A stretch of 64,000 nucleotides of DNA, taken from assembly GCA_036504215.1 (NCBI GenBank), contig DASXVO010000039.1, positions 1 to 64,000 of the forward strand, read 5' to 3'. This document shows, in pieces, positions 48,599-56,287 of this stretch (the stretch's first letter is position 1; every line of letters starts with the position of its first letter). The position numbers and the translations under genes are program-made. The notes under the pieces were generated by a model. The model had not been told where the DNA came from, did not search any database, and was given only the letters and a program-made list of their open reading frames with translations. Source of the stretch: Vicinamibacterales bacterium. Its GTDB lineage: Bacteria; Acidobacteriota; Vicinamibacteria; Vicinamibacterales; Fen-181.

Positions 48599-49363
48599 AT
48601 GGCGACTTGTCAGGACACGGAGCGGCTGCTGACGCCGTACCTCGATGAGGAAGCGGCCCCGGCCGATCGGGCGGCCGTGGAGGCGCACCTGGCGGCGTGC
48701 GCGGCGTGCGCACGGCGGGCGTCAGCCGAATCAACCGTGCGCCGCGTGTTGCACGTGCGGGCGCGCCAGCTCGTGGCCCCGGCGCCGCCGGCCCTCCGGG
48801 CGCGATGTGCCGGACTCGCGCTGCGGCAGCCGGAGGTGTCGGCATCTGCCGGGGCGTGGTTCCTCGGCTGGCGAGGCCTCAGCCTGGCCGGCGCCAGCCT
48901 CGTCGTGCTCGCTCTTTGCAGCGTCCTGGTCTACGGGGCCATCACCCATTCGCCCGCCATCGTGGTGGCCGAGTTGACGCTCGACCATCTCAAGTGCTTC
49001 GCGCTGTTCGAACCGTCGACACCGGCCGCCAGTTCGCAATCCGTTGCGGCGCAGCTGCAGGCCGACTACGGTTGGCGGTTGCCGGTGCCCGGCAGCCTCG
49101 CGCGAGAACGGCTGACTCTGCTCGGTGCCCGCCGATGCTACTCGACCGACGGGAGCGTGGCGCACGTCCTCTATCGACACGGCGGCAGACCGCTCTCGCT
49201 GTTCATGATGTCCCAGACGGCTCGGGGGGACGCTCAGATGTCGATCGCCGGCCACGTCGCGCGCATGTGGTCGCGCGGCGCAACGACCTTCGTGCTGGTG
49301 GCCAGCGAAACGGCCCCCGACATCCAGCCGATTGCCAAGTACTTCGAATCGGCGCGATACTGA
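48599..49363 (+). CDS. Membrane anti-sigma factor with zinc-finger domain
   Basis: The 254-residue protein starts with a ZAS/zf-HC2 domain: Cys4, then HLAACAAC with the His-x3-Cys-x2-Cys pattern. One transmembrane helix lies near 98-120 (LSLAGASLVVLALCSVLVYGA). The periplasmic domain has LKCFALF, RCYSTDG and a VLYRHGGRPLSLFMM strand. It should bind the preceding sigma factor on the cytoplasmic side and sense the periplasm. The ATG at 48599 was chosen; an in-frame upstream GTG overlaps the sigma gene. Confidence 0.88.
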   Translation: MATCQDTERLLTPYLDEEAAPADRAAVEAHLAACAACARRASAESTVRRVLHVRARQLVAPAPPALRARCAGLALRQPEVSASAGAWFLGWRGLSLAGASLVVLALCSVLVYGAITHSPAIVVAELTLDHLKCFALFEPSTPAASSQSVAAQLQADYGWRLPVPGSLARERLTLLGARRCYSTDGSVAHVLYRHGGRPLSLFMMSQTARGDAQMSIAGHVARMWSRGATTFVLVASETAPDIQPIAKYFESARY

Positions 49364-49472
49364 CACCGATCGGTGGCTTTCCGAATCCATGGAGTTGAAC
49401 GGCTGGCGGAAGGGGCGCAATTCGTCGGCCCCCCGCGAGGCTCACATCCCGCCCGTTTGAGATGAGGTTCCG

Positions 49473-50027
49473 ATGAAGATGCGATGGGTCGTGGTTGCGG
49501 CGCTCGGCGTGCTGGTGCTCGCGTTGCTGACGCCGCTGCCCGAGCGGATGATCGAGTGGTTCTCGGACGGGACGTCCGCGGAAGCGGCGGGCGGCGGCTG
49601 CTCGGTCAGCGCGACGCCGGCGAACTTGGCCTTCACGCTCAAGGACATGAACGGCAAGGATGTGAAGCTGAGCGATTTCAAGGGCAAGGTCGTTCTGCTC
49701 AACTTCTGGGCGACTTGGTGTCCGCCCTGCAAGATGGAAATCCCGTGGTTCGTGGCCTTGCAGGAGAAGTACAAGAGCAAGGGGTTCCAGGCGATTGGCG
49801 TGTCGGTGGACGACACCCCGGACAAGCTGCCGCCCTTCGCACAGCAGTTCAAGATCAACTATCCGCTGCTCGTCGGACTCGATCGCGAGGACATTCAGAA
49901 CGCGTACGGGCCGATCTTCGCGGTACCCGTGACCGTCATCATCGGGCGCGACGGGAAGATCTGCGTGAAGCATCTCGGCCCGGTCAGCAGGGAGCAGTTC
50001 GAGAGCGAGATCAAGGCGCTGCTGTAG
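49473..50027 (+). CDS. TlpA/ResA-like periplasmic thioredoxin
   Basis: The 184-residue protein has an N-terminal membrane anchor (residues 5-22). The thioredoxin domain has WCPPC at 82-86 (Cys83/Cys86) in NFWATWCPPCKMEIP. It continues with GVSVDDTPDKLPPFAQQF and the cis-Pro segment VPVTVIIGRDGK. It reduces periplasmic disulfides, for example during cytochrome c maturation. It lies downstream of the sigma/anti-sigma pair in the same direction and may belong to its regulon. Confidence 0.93.
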   Translation: MKMRWVVVAALGVLVLALLTPLPERMIEWFSDGTSAEAAGGGCSVSATPANLAFTLKDMNGKDVKLSDFKGKVVLLNFWATWCPPCKMEIPWFVALQEKYKSKGFQAIGVSVDDTPDKLPPFAQQFKINYPLLVGLDREDIQNAYGPIFAVPVTVIIGRDGKICVKHLGPVSREQFESEIKALL

Positions 50028-50090
50028 TATGATCTCTCCTGTAGGACACGCGCGGTCACGCGTTGGCCGCGTGCGGAGAGGTAGTCAGTC

Positions 50091-50315
50091 ATGTTGAAGG
50101 GGTTCACGCACGCCCGGCTCGCCTGTGGTTGCCTGATTGGCTTCCGTGAAGGCGTCGAAGGCAGTCCGGTCACGATCGTCGTCGAAGGAAAAGCGCCCGG
50201 GTGCGTGTCGCCGCTCCACGTTCGCGATCTGCCGTTGTTCGATCACCGCGAGGCGCTGCGCGCGCCGACGCGGTTACTTCCCGCCGAAGAGGGAGAGTTC
50301 GAGGAAGAAGGCTGA
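50091..50315 (+). CDS. Small protein of unknown function
   Basis: The 74-residue product starts MLKGFTHARLACGCLIGFREGVEGSPVTIVVEGKAPGC and ends in a Glu-rich tail. A GGAGAGG lies upstream at a slightly long distance. No domain is recognised. It has codon usage like its neighbours and fills a gap that would otherwise be empty, which supports it being real. Confidence 0.55.
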   Translation: MLKGFTHARLACGCLIGFREGVEGSPVTIVVEGKAPGCVSPLHVRDLPLFDHREALRAPTRLLPAEEGEFEEEG

Positions 50316-50341
50316 TTCGTCCGAGAGTCTCCTGCCTCGCG

Positions 50342-50461
50342 CTACGCCCCGCCCCGCCGGCCGATTCTCCTGGCCAGCACGAAGCCAAGTAGAACTGTAA
50401 GCAACGCGATCACCACGCCCAGTGCGACCACGGCTCCGACGAGACTCGACACGGCCGTCAT
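50342..50461 (-). CDS. Possible 39-residue single-span membrane microprotein
   Basis: An ATG at 50461 opens a 39-codon frame ending TAG at 50344-50342. The product has a hydrophobic span (LVGAVVALGVVIALLTVLLGFVLA in two overlapping parts) followed by a basic tail RRIGRRGG, an ideal inside-positive membrane helix. No strong ribosome binding site is visible, and it could also begin a few codons upstream. Prediction only. Confidence 0.4.
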   Translation of the reverse strand: MTAVSSLVGAVVALGVVIALLTVLLGFVLARRIGRRGGA

Positions 50462-50602
50462 CACGACGGCGGCGGCCGCCGCTCCTCGGTTCTGAGGTCT
50501 TCCACACCCTCCGGGCGGCACGATCGGGGCGGCATGAAGATGGCCTGGCTCCGGCGACGACGGGTCTCCGGCTACCGAGGTGGTGACGTGCCGGCAGGGG
50601 TC

Positions 50603-50800
50603 TCACACGGTGTTTCCGCCGCCGCGGGACGAGGAGCCGGGCGGACGCAGGGACTTTGCCCGCCCGCCGTCCCGCAGCGCCTTCATCAGCAGGAACTCGA
50701 TCTGTCCGTTCAGGCTCCGCACCTCGTCGTTCGCCCATCGCTGGAGCGCGTCGAACAGGGCCGGATCGAGACGAAGCAGAAACGGTTTGCGCTCGGCCAC
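50603..50800 (-). CDS. Arc-like ribbon-helix-helix protein
   Basis: The 65-residue product starts at a GTG: V-A-E-R-K-P-F-L-L-R-L-D-P-A-L-F-D-A-L-Q-R-W-A. It continues DEVRSLNGQIEFLLMKALRDGG. The strand plus two helices with S-L-N-G-Q-I-E is the Arc/MetJ DNA-binding pattern. A longer reading frame to 50899 overlaps the SPFH gene without homology. Its position right after the SPFH gene suggests that it regulates that operon. Confidence 0.8.
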   Translation of the reverse strand: MAERKPFLLRLDPALFDALQRWANDEVRSLNGQIEFLLMKALRDGGRAKSLRPPGSSSRGGGNTV

Positions 50801-50844
50801 GTTGATTCTCTGCCGCCAGGTGAACGCCGCCACGCTGGCGGCGG

Positions 50845-51744
50845 CTATTGATACAAGGTTCCGGCGTTGATGACCGGCTGCGCCGCGCGTTCGCCGCACA
50901 ACACGATCAGCAGGTTGCTCACCATCGTCGCTCGCCGCTCCTCGTCGAGTTGAAGCAGTGCCTTCCCCGACATCCGCTCGAGCGCCATCTCGACCATGCC
51001 CACGGCGCCCTCCACGATGCGCTGACGTGCCGCAATGATCGCCCCCGCCTGCTGTCTCTGCAGCATCGCCGCGGCAATCTCCGCCGCGTACGCCAGGTGG
51101 CTGATCCGCGCCTCGATCACCTCCACACCGGCCTTCGCCAGACGGTCCTGAATCTCGGTCTTCAAGTGTTCGGCGACCGCAACTGTCTGGCCGCGAAGCG
51201 AGGTGATCTTGTCGTCGTGCGCATCGTACGGATAGCTGGTGGCCAGGTTGCGGAGCGCCGCCTCGCTCTGCACGTGCACGAAGTTCTCGTAGTTGTCCAC
51301 CTCGAAGCTCGCTTCCGCGGTCTCGACGACTCGCCAGACGACGACCGCCGCAATTTCGATGGGGTTGCCCTCGATGTCGTTCACCTTCAACCGCTGGCTC
51401 TCGAAGTTACGCACGCGCTGCGAGATCCGTTTCTTCGTGTAGAACGGGCTCGCCCAGCGGAGCCCCGGCACCTTGACCGTGCCGATATAGCGGCCGAACA
51501 GTTGGAGAACCTGCGCCTCGTTCGGGTTGACGACGAACAGCCCGCCCAGGCACACGCCACCTGCAGCGGCCAGGAGGGCGTAGGCGATGATGTGCCAGGC
51601 AACGACGTCAGGGCCGCGTCTGGCTTCGACGACGATGAGGCCGGCCAGCAGCACGAGCAGGGGCAGCAGAATCGCAAGGACGAGCCCGCCCGAGAGCGCG
51701 GCCGTTTGTTTCTCCCGGATGATGGTCGAATTGTCGAGCGTCAT
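50845..51744 (-). CDS. SPFH/Band 7 domain membrane protein
   Basis: The 299-residue product has two N-terminal helices (about 18-40 and 50-72). An SPFH domain follows: [54 protein letters not shown] and [21 protein letters not shown]. It should form membrane rings or microdomain scaffolds, as flotillin-like proteins do. The ATG follows CAAGGAGGG. A strong promoter lies directly upstream, and a ribbon-helix-helix gene follows 44 bases after the stop. Confidence 0.92.
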   Translation of the reverse strand: MTLDNSTIIREKQTAALSGGLVLAILLPLLVLLAGLIVVEARRGPDVVAWHIIAYALLAAAGGVCLGGLFVVNPNEAQVLQLFGRYIGTVKVPGLRWASPFYTKKRISQRVRNFESQRLKVNDIEGNPIEIAAVVVWRVVETAEASFEVDNYENFVHVQSEAALRNLATSYPYDAHDDKITSLRGQTVAVAEHLKTEIQDRLAKAGVEVIEARISHLAYAAEIAAAMLQRQQAGAIIAARQRIVEGAVGMVEMALERMSGKALLQLDEERRATMVSNLLIVLCGERAAQPVINAGTLYQ

Positions 51745-51774
51745 CGTGGCACCCTCCTTGGTGGTGCTATTAAA

Positions 51775-51803
51775 ATGATATCATATTGAAATCATCATGT
51801 CAA
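51775..51803 (-). promoter_or_regulatory. Consensus promoter with palindromic operator for the SPFH operon
   Basis: On the minus strand, TTGACA (51803-51798), a 17-base spacer and TATCAT (51780-51775) preceded by TGA form an extended sigma-70 promoter. The -10 lies inside the perfect palindrome ATGATATCAT (51775-51784), and a second ATGAT half-site occurs in the spacer. Short ATGAT half-sites are typical of Arc-type repressors, so autoregulation by the downstream ribbon-helix-helix protein is plausible. Confidence 0.65.
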
Positions 51804-51804
51804 C

Positions 51805-51895
51805 TGCTGAGCACCACGTGCGACGCGCTCGGTGCGCGGGGAGGCGCCAGGTGCCGAGCGCCGAACGCGGTGCCGGGTGCGGTGTGAGGTGGGTT
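51805..51895. repeat. Degenerate GGTGC-rich low-complexity stretch
   Basis: The gap before the lipoprotein gene carries irregular GGTGCCGGGTGCGGTG-type and GAGCGCCGAACGC-type repeats. It is related in composition to the large GGTGCTG arrays, but no regular period or clear snap-back is evident. Confidence 0.45.
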
Positions 51896-51902
51896 GCGAA
51901 GC

Positions 51903-51911
51903 TGCTATAGT
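51903..51911 (+). promoter_or_regulatory. Extended -10 element, possibly leaderless lipoprotein transcript
   Basis: TGCTATAGT fits TG-n-TAnnnT and ends eight bases before the ATG at 51919, so transcription would start at or beside the A of the start codon. No ribosome binding site is visible. Confidence 0.4.
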
Positions 51912-51918
51912 GTCGGCG

Positions 51919-52275
51919 ATGAAGACGCGTACGCTTGCGTGGGCCGCGCTGGCCCTCCTGGTGGTCACGATGGTCGTGGCCTGTCGCGGCGAGGAACCGG
52001 AGTCGATTGTGGTTGCGGCCGACCGCGTCACGGTCTTCAACCGCACGGCCGGCCGGTGGACGGAGGTCGACGTCTGGCTGAACGACCACTACAGGGTGCA
52101 GGTCCGGGAACTGGCGGCGGGGCAGCGGCTCGATGTGCCGATCACCGTGTTCGTGGCCGGCTTCGGTCAGCGCTTCGACACCAAGCGGCAGTCGGCGTTC
52201 GGCGTCGAGGTGACGGCTCGCGACGGCGCGGGCACGCCGGTGCGTCTCACGTGGGGCAAGGGACGACGGAGGTAA
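51919..52275 (+). CDS. Small putative lipoprotein
   Basis: The 118-residue product has a basic N-terminus, a hydrophobic stretch (LAWAALALLVVTMVVAC) and a lipobox-like V-V-A-C. The mature part is a beta-rich domain: VVAADRVTVFNRTAGRWTEVDVWLN, then PITVFVAGFGQRFD. The fold is not recognised. It precedes the zinc-ribbon gene by six bases and may be co-transcribed. Confidence 0.7.
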   Translation: MKTRTLAWAALALLVVTMVVACRGEEPESIVVAADRVTVFNRTAGRWTEVDVWLNDHYRVQVRELAAGQRLDVPITVFVAGFGQRFDTKRQSAFGVEVTARDGAGTPVRLTWGKGRRR

Positions 52276-52281
52276 CCAAGC

Positions 52282-52587
52282 ATGGCCAAGCTCGAGTCCG
52301 AACTGGAAGTGACCTGCCCGTGCTGCAGCGCTGTTCTGGTGTTCGACACGAACCTCGGCCGGGTCATCTCGCACAGTGAACCCGAGCGAGAGGACAAACC
52401 CGATCTGGATGCCGCGCAGCAGATTCTCGCTGAAGAGAAAGCCCGCCGCGAGGCGGTGTTCCTGCAGTCGGTCGAGGCGGAGAAGACGCGAGGTGACGCG
52501 CTCTCCAAGCGGTTCGAGGAAGCCTTGCGGCAGGCCCGCGAGGGCCCCGTCGGCCCGCCACCGAAGCGGGGGTTCGAGCTGGACTGA
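52282..52587 (+). CDS. Zinc-ribbon protein with helical tail, function unknown
   Basis: The 101-residue product begins MAKLESELEVTCPCCSAVLVFDTNLGRVISH, where Cys12, Cys14 and Cys15 could bind a metal or Fe-S cluster. A charged helix follows (A-A-Q-Q-I-L-A-E-E-K-A-R-R-E-A-V-F), ending in a basic Pro-rich tail. I know of similar uncharacterised proteins in Acidobacteriota but no function. The array at 52599 starts right after its stop. Confidence 0.7.
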   Translation: MAKLESELEVTCPCCSAVLVFDTNLGRVISHSEPEREDKPDLDAAQQILAEEKARREAVFLQSVEAEKTRGDALSKRFEEALRQAREGPVGPPPKRGFELD

Positions 52588-52598
52588 GACGGGAATCG

Positions 52599-52780
52599 GG
52601 TGCTGAAGGTGCCTCGGGTGCCATAGGTGCTGAAGGTGCGGTGCCGGGGGTGCTGAAGGGGCCGGGGGTGCCGCACCTCAGGCACCGCACCTTCAGCACC
52701 AAGCGTCGCCAGCACCTTCAGCACCTTCAGCACCGCACCTTCAGCACCCGTAGCACGTCCAGCACCCGCAGCACCTGTAC
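52599..52780. repeat. Snap-back minisatellite array B (GGTGCTGNN units)
   Basis: Units such as GGTGCTGAA, GGTGCCTCG and GGTGCCATA run from 52599 to about 52670. They then switch to the complement form (TTCAGCACC, CGCAGCACC) up to about 52776, followed by a C-tract. The array lies between convergent genes, and the C-tract supplies the 3' end and stop region of the transglutaminase-like gene. Structure and right flank match array A closely. Confidence 0.85.
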
Positions 52781-52786
52781 CCCCCC

Positions 52787-53437
52787 TCATCCCCCCTCCG
52801 CCAGGTCCGTCCAGTGTTCCCGGCCGCGGTAGTCAACGGGCTTGCGACCCGGGTTCTCACGTCTGAACGCGAAATAGCGGCGTCGAAGCCGGTCGATCCG
52901 CGCGTCGGACGACCGGATGGGACGGTGCGGGTACTCGAGCAGCAACCGCTCGATCTTCCAGACGTTCTTCTCCGAGAGCCGCCAGTCGTAGTCGCCCAGG
53001 ACTCGCAGATCCACGACGGCGTAACCGGTGATCCGCCCCGTGAAATCGACGTACGGTTCCTCGTAGCTTCGCGCCAGCGCCCGCGCCGTCCGGAACACCG
53101 GCTTGCGCCCGTGCAGGCCCGGATCGCGCGACCGTCCGACTGAGCCCCACCGGCCCTGGCGTCGATACACGAACAGCACGTGATCCAGCTCGTCGATCGA
53201 CTCGAAGCTGAGGACGAGCGGCGGGTAGCCGTGCGCCTCGAGAATGACGGCTGCCGCCAGCGCGGCCTCGAGACAGTGCGCCGTGCCGAGCCGCACCACC
53301 TGCCTGAAGCTCCTCAATGTCGGGCCCCCGGGCGGGGGCTCGGTGTTGTACGGCAGCGAGTTGAGATAGCACTGGACCCGGTCCGGCGTCGGCAGGCGCC
53401 GCACCAGGGCACGTTCGGACGAAGAGAACTCAGCCAC
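52787..53437 (-). CDS. Transglutaminase-like cysteine protein
   Basis: The 216-residue product has a segment like the transglutaminase core: GTAHCLEAALAAAVILEAHGYPPLVLSFES with nucleophile Cys, then DELDHVLFVY with His, and SRDPGLHGRKP with a possible Asp. The C-terminal part is basic and aromatic. It overlaps the end of the acyl-CoA ligase gene by eight bases (GTG start at 53437), so it is coupled to the aromatic amino-acid operon, though its role there is unclear. Its last codons derive from the C-tract flank of array B. Confidence 0.72.
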   Translation of the reverse strand: MAEFSSSERALVRRLPTPDRVQCYLNSLPYNTEPPPGGPTLRSFRQVVRLGTAHCLEAALAAAVILEAHGYPPLVLSFESIDELDHVLFVYRRQGRWGSVGRSRDPGLHGRKPVFRTARALARSYEEPYVDFTGRITGYAVVDLRVLGDYDWRLSEKNVWKIERLLLEYPHRPIRSSDARIDRLRRRYFAFRRENPGRKPVDYRGREHWTDLAEGG

Positions 53438-55664
53438 GTCCCTGTCGCGCCGCCACGAAGACGTTGAACAGGCGCAGGGCGGTGTCGGCGGCACGGAACG
53501 TCGGGACGCCGTGGCGCTCGAGCAGCGCGGCGAGCGGATCGTAGAGGGCGCCGGCATCGATCACCGCCACCCACGCCTTCGACAATTCCCGCTTCAGCCG
53601 CACGAGCCGCGGCCCAATCGCGTCCGGCTTGGTGAGGTCGTCGCGGTGGCCGTCGCCGGCGGGCAGGCTGTTGAGCGCCGAGGTCAGCGGCACGCAGCCA
53701 ACGATGCCGACGTCGACGTTGTCGGCTTCCATCACCGCACGCACGACGTGTTCGTAGGCGGCATCGCCGGTCATCGGCGTCAGGTCGATCGGATTGTGGA
53801 CGTCGACGACCGAGTCGATTCTGGCTTCGCGATAGATGGCCTCGAGCCGCGCCGAGGTGGCCGCGTCGAAGGTCGGCAGTTCGAACCGGCCGAGCGTGTC
53901 GGCGATCGCCACGCACTCGAACCCCGCGTTCGAGATGGCGCCGAGACGGGTTCCATCGGCGCGCTTGCCGCGGAGGAACGTGAACAGTCGGACGAGTTCC
54001 TCGAAGTCCCCGATGGACTCCGCGACGACGACGCCGGCCGCCCGGGCCAGTTCCCGCGTCACCGTGTAGTCGCCGGCGATGGACGCCGTGTGGCTGGCCG
54101 AGGCCTTGGCGCCTGCCGCGGTGCGACCGGCGCGGTACAGGATCACGCTGCGCCCGCTCGCGGTGATCTCCCTCGCCGCCCGCAGGAAGGTCAGCCCATC
54201 CAGCTTCGCGAACCCCTCGATGTAGACGGCGAACACCTCGAGACTCGGGTCGTCCTTCAGGTAGGTCAGGTAGTCGCCAACCGTCAGGTCCATCTGGTTC
54301 CCGCACGTGATGGCGTATTTCGGGTTCAGCATCCCGAGCTTGCTCATGCGGGCCACGGCGAACGCGCCGCTCTGCGACACGAAGGCGACCGGCGAGACCT
54401 CGCCCGAGGGCACCGGCAGCTTGTACTCCGGAATGAACATCGTGTCGTAGTGGCCGGGCAGCGACCGAACACCGAGACAGTTGCCGCCGTTGATGAGCGG
54501 TCCCTGCCACGTGCTGGCGCGCGCCGACGCCAGTGACTCGCGCATGCGTCCGACAATGGCCTCGGTGCCGGACTTCTCTTCGAGGCCGCCCGGAATCACG
54601 ATGATGCTCTCGGCCTTCTGCCCCTCGACGATGTCGGTGATCGCCTGTGGCGTCTGCGCGGCGGAGACGGCCAGGATGAACAGATCCACCGTGCCGGGGA
54701 TCGACACGATGTCCGGCACGCATCGGCAACCTTCGATGTCGGCGCTGCCAGGCTTCACGACGACGATCCGGTCGCGTGGAAACCCCTCGCGGATCAGGTT
54801 GTTCAGGATGATGTGACCGGGGTTCAGCTTCTCGCTCACGCCGATGATGGCCGCCGAGCGGGGCTCGAGCAGGTGTTTCAGCTTGCCGAGCGGCCGAGAC
54901 GGCTGTGCGGGCACCTGCCCGGTGCCGAGCTTCACGAGGATGTCGAGCGCCGTCAACCGGCCGTCGCTGATGACGAGCGGGTTGATCTCGCACTCGACGA
55001 TCTCCTCGGGCGCGAACGCGCTGGCGAGCGCCGTGAACCGCCGGACCGCGTCGACGATGGGGGCCACGGCGATGCGCGGCGCCTGGCCCCTCAGCCGCCC
55101 GGTCGCCAGGCGTCCGACGGCCAGCCGCGCGATGGCTTCGCGAATCTCGTCATCGTGCGTGACGGTGGGGGAGAAGATGCCGATCTCGCGTCCGGGCTTG
55201 AAGTTCTCCGCCAGGAACTCGGTATAGATCCCGCCTGCGCCGAGCGTGACGACCGGGCCGAAGTCATCCGTCCACCGGAGCCCGAGGATCAACTCGTTGC
55301 CGAGCGAGGTGTCGTATCTGGCAAACTGGTTGATCGTGAATCCGACGACGTGCGGGCCGCCCAGGCGCGCCTCCATGTCGCGGATCGTCGCGGCGATTGC
55401 GTCGCGCCGGTGCTCCACGATCTTCACGCCGCCCACATCGCTCTTGTGCAGAATCTCCGGCGAGATGACCTTGATGACGACACGATCGCCAGCGAGCGCC
55501 GTCGTGTCGGCCTGCGCCGCCTGCTCCGCATTCGCGACGAACACGTGCGCCGGCGCGCCGATGCCAATCGCCTGCAGCAGTTCCAGCCCCTCGGTCTCGA
55601 GGAGGACGCTGCGCGGGCGTGCCGAGGCGATGACCTGTGCAATCCGCCCGGAGTCGATCGTCAT
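53430..55664 (-). CDS. NDP-forming acyl-CoA ligase (fused ACD-type)
   Basis: The 744-residue protein fuses both parts of NDP-forming acetate/aryl-CoA ligase. It starts with an ATP-grasp domain (VVIKVISPEILHKSDVGGVKI, GAGGIYTEFL). A CoA-binding Rossmann domain follows (LEPRSAAIIGVSEKLNPGHIILNNLI), then succinyl-CoA ligase-like domains (SPVAFVSQSGAFAVA, KASASHTASIAGD with the phospho-His region). It makes ATP or GTP from an acyl-CoA and releases the acid. The four-base overlap with iorB suggests that it works on arylacetyl-CoA from the indolepyruvate oxidoreductase. Confidence 0.92.
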   Translation of the reverse strand: MTIDSGRIAQVIASARPRSVLLETEGLELLQAIGIGAPAHVFVANAEQAAQADTTALAGDRVVIKVISPEILHKSDVGGVKIVEHRRDAIAATIRDMEARLGGPHVVGFTINQFARYDTSLGNELILGLRWTDDFGPVVTLGAGGIYTEFLAENFKPGREIGIFSPTVTHDDEIREAIARLAVGRLATGRLRGQAPRIAVAPIVDAVRRFTALASAFAPEEIVECEINPLVISDGRLTALDILVKLGTGQVPAQPSRPLGKLKHLLEPRSAAIIGVSEKLNPGHIILNNLIREGFPRDRIVVVKPGSADIEGCRCVPDIVSIPGTVDLFILAVSAAQTPQAITDIVEGQKAESIIVIPGGLEEKSGTEAIVGRMRESLASARASTWQGPLINGGNCLGVRSLPGHYDTMFIPEYKLPVPSGEVSPVAFVSQSGAFAVARMSKLGMLNPKYAITCGNQMDLTVGDYLTYLKDDPSLEVFAVYIEGFAKLDGLTFLRAAREITASGRSVILYRAGRTAAGAKASASHTASIAGDYTVTRELARAAGVVVAESIGDFEELVRLFTFLRGKRADGTRLGAISNAGFECVAIADTLGRFELPTFDAATSARLEAIYREARIDSVVDVHNPIDLTPMTGDAAYEHVVRAVMEADNVDVGIVGCVPLTSALNSLPAGDGHRDDLTKPDAIGPRLVRLKRELSKAWVAVIDAGALYDPLAALLERHGVPTFRAADTALRLFNVFVAARQGRG

Positions 55665-56233
55665 GCCGCCGCCTCCCGCCCCGACCGAAACGCCTCGAGG
55701 TTCGTCTCGACGATCTTCTCGCCCTTCGCGGCGAACACGGTCTGGATGTAGTGCTCGAGCGTTTCGACCTTCACTGGCAGGTGATGCGAGGCGGCGCCGA
55801 CCATGACCATGTTGGTGGCGCGCGCCGAGCCGGCGGCCCGCGCGAGCTTCTCGCCGTCCACCAGCCGGGCGTGCGGCAGCGCCCGAATATGCCCCAGCAG
55901 CTCCTCGAGGTCCGGGTAGTCCGGGATGTTGACCATCGGGTTGGTGGACGTGATCACCGCGCCGTCGGTCGACAGGTACTTCAGGTACCGCAGGCTCTCG
56001 AGCGGTTCCATGCTCAGGATCATCGACGCGGATCCGAGCGGGATCAGGTCGCTGGCAATCGGCGCGTCGGCGAGCCGCAGGTTCGCGAGCACGGCGCCGC
56101 CGCGCTGTGACATGCCGTGGACCTCGGACTGCTTCACGAACAGCCCTTCCTTCATCGCGCTCGACGCGATGATGGCCGAGACCGAGAGCACACCCTGTCC
56201 TCCGACGCCGGCAAGGATGATGTCGTATTTCAC
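55661..56233 (-). CDS. iorB: Indolepyruvate oxidoreductase subunit beta
   Basis: The 190-residue gamma-type subunit begins YDIILAGVGGQGVLSVSAIIA, with the family segment KQSEVHGMSQRGGAVLANLRL. It pairs with IorA to decarboxylate indolepyruvate and related aryl pyruvates to aryl-acetyl-CoA. GTG start after AGAGGTCACC. A longer upstream reading frame is a shadow of iorA. The 53-base gap to iorA carries a small GGCTCCA repeat. Confidence 0.93.
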   Translation of the reverse strand: MKYDIILAGVGGQGVLSVSAIIASSAMKEGLFVKQSEVHGMSQRGGAVLANLRLADAPIASDLIPLGSASMILSMEPLESLRYLKYLSTDGAVITSTNPMVNIPDYPDLEELLGHIRALPHARLVDGEKLARAAGSARATNMVMVGAASHHLPVKVETLEHYIQTVFAAKGEKIVETNLEAFRSGREAAA

Positions 56234-56245
56234 TGGTGACCTCTT

Positions 56246-56287
56246 CAGGCTCTGGACTCCAGGCTCCAGGCTCCAGGCTCTGGGCTC
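56246..56287. repeat. Short CAGGCTC(C/T) tandem repeat between iorA and iorB
   Basis: Copies of CAGGCTCT, CAGGCTCC and CAGGCTCT follow one another in the iorA-iorB gap; on the coding strand they read GGAGCCTGGAGCC. Similar GGAG-rich repeats precede the starts at 22220 and 63812. Confidence 0.6.

Noticed and set aside
50274-50738. 154-codon minus-strand frame
   Set aside because: Arg-rich shadow composition; it overlaps the small-protein gene and the microprotein in other frames.
53314-54993. Second minus-strand frame of about 560 codons within the acyl-CoA ligase gene
   Set aside because: It is a +1/+2 shadow frame; the ligase frame carries all the conserved motifs.
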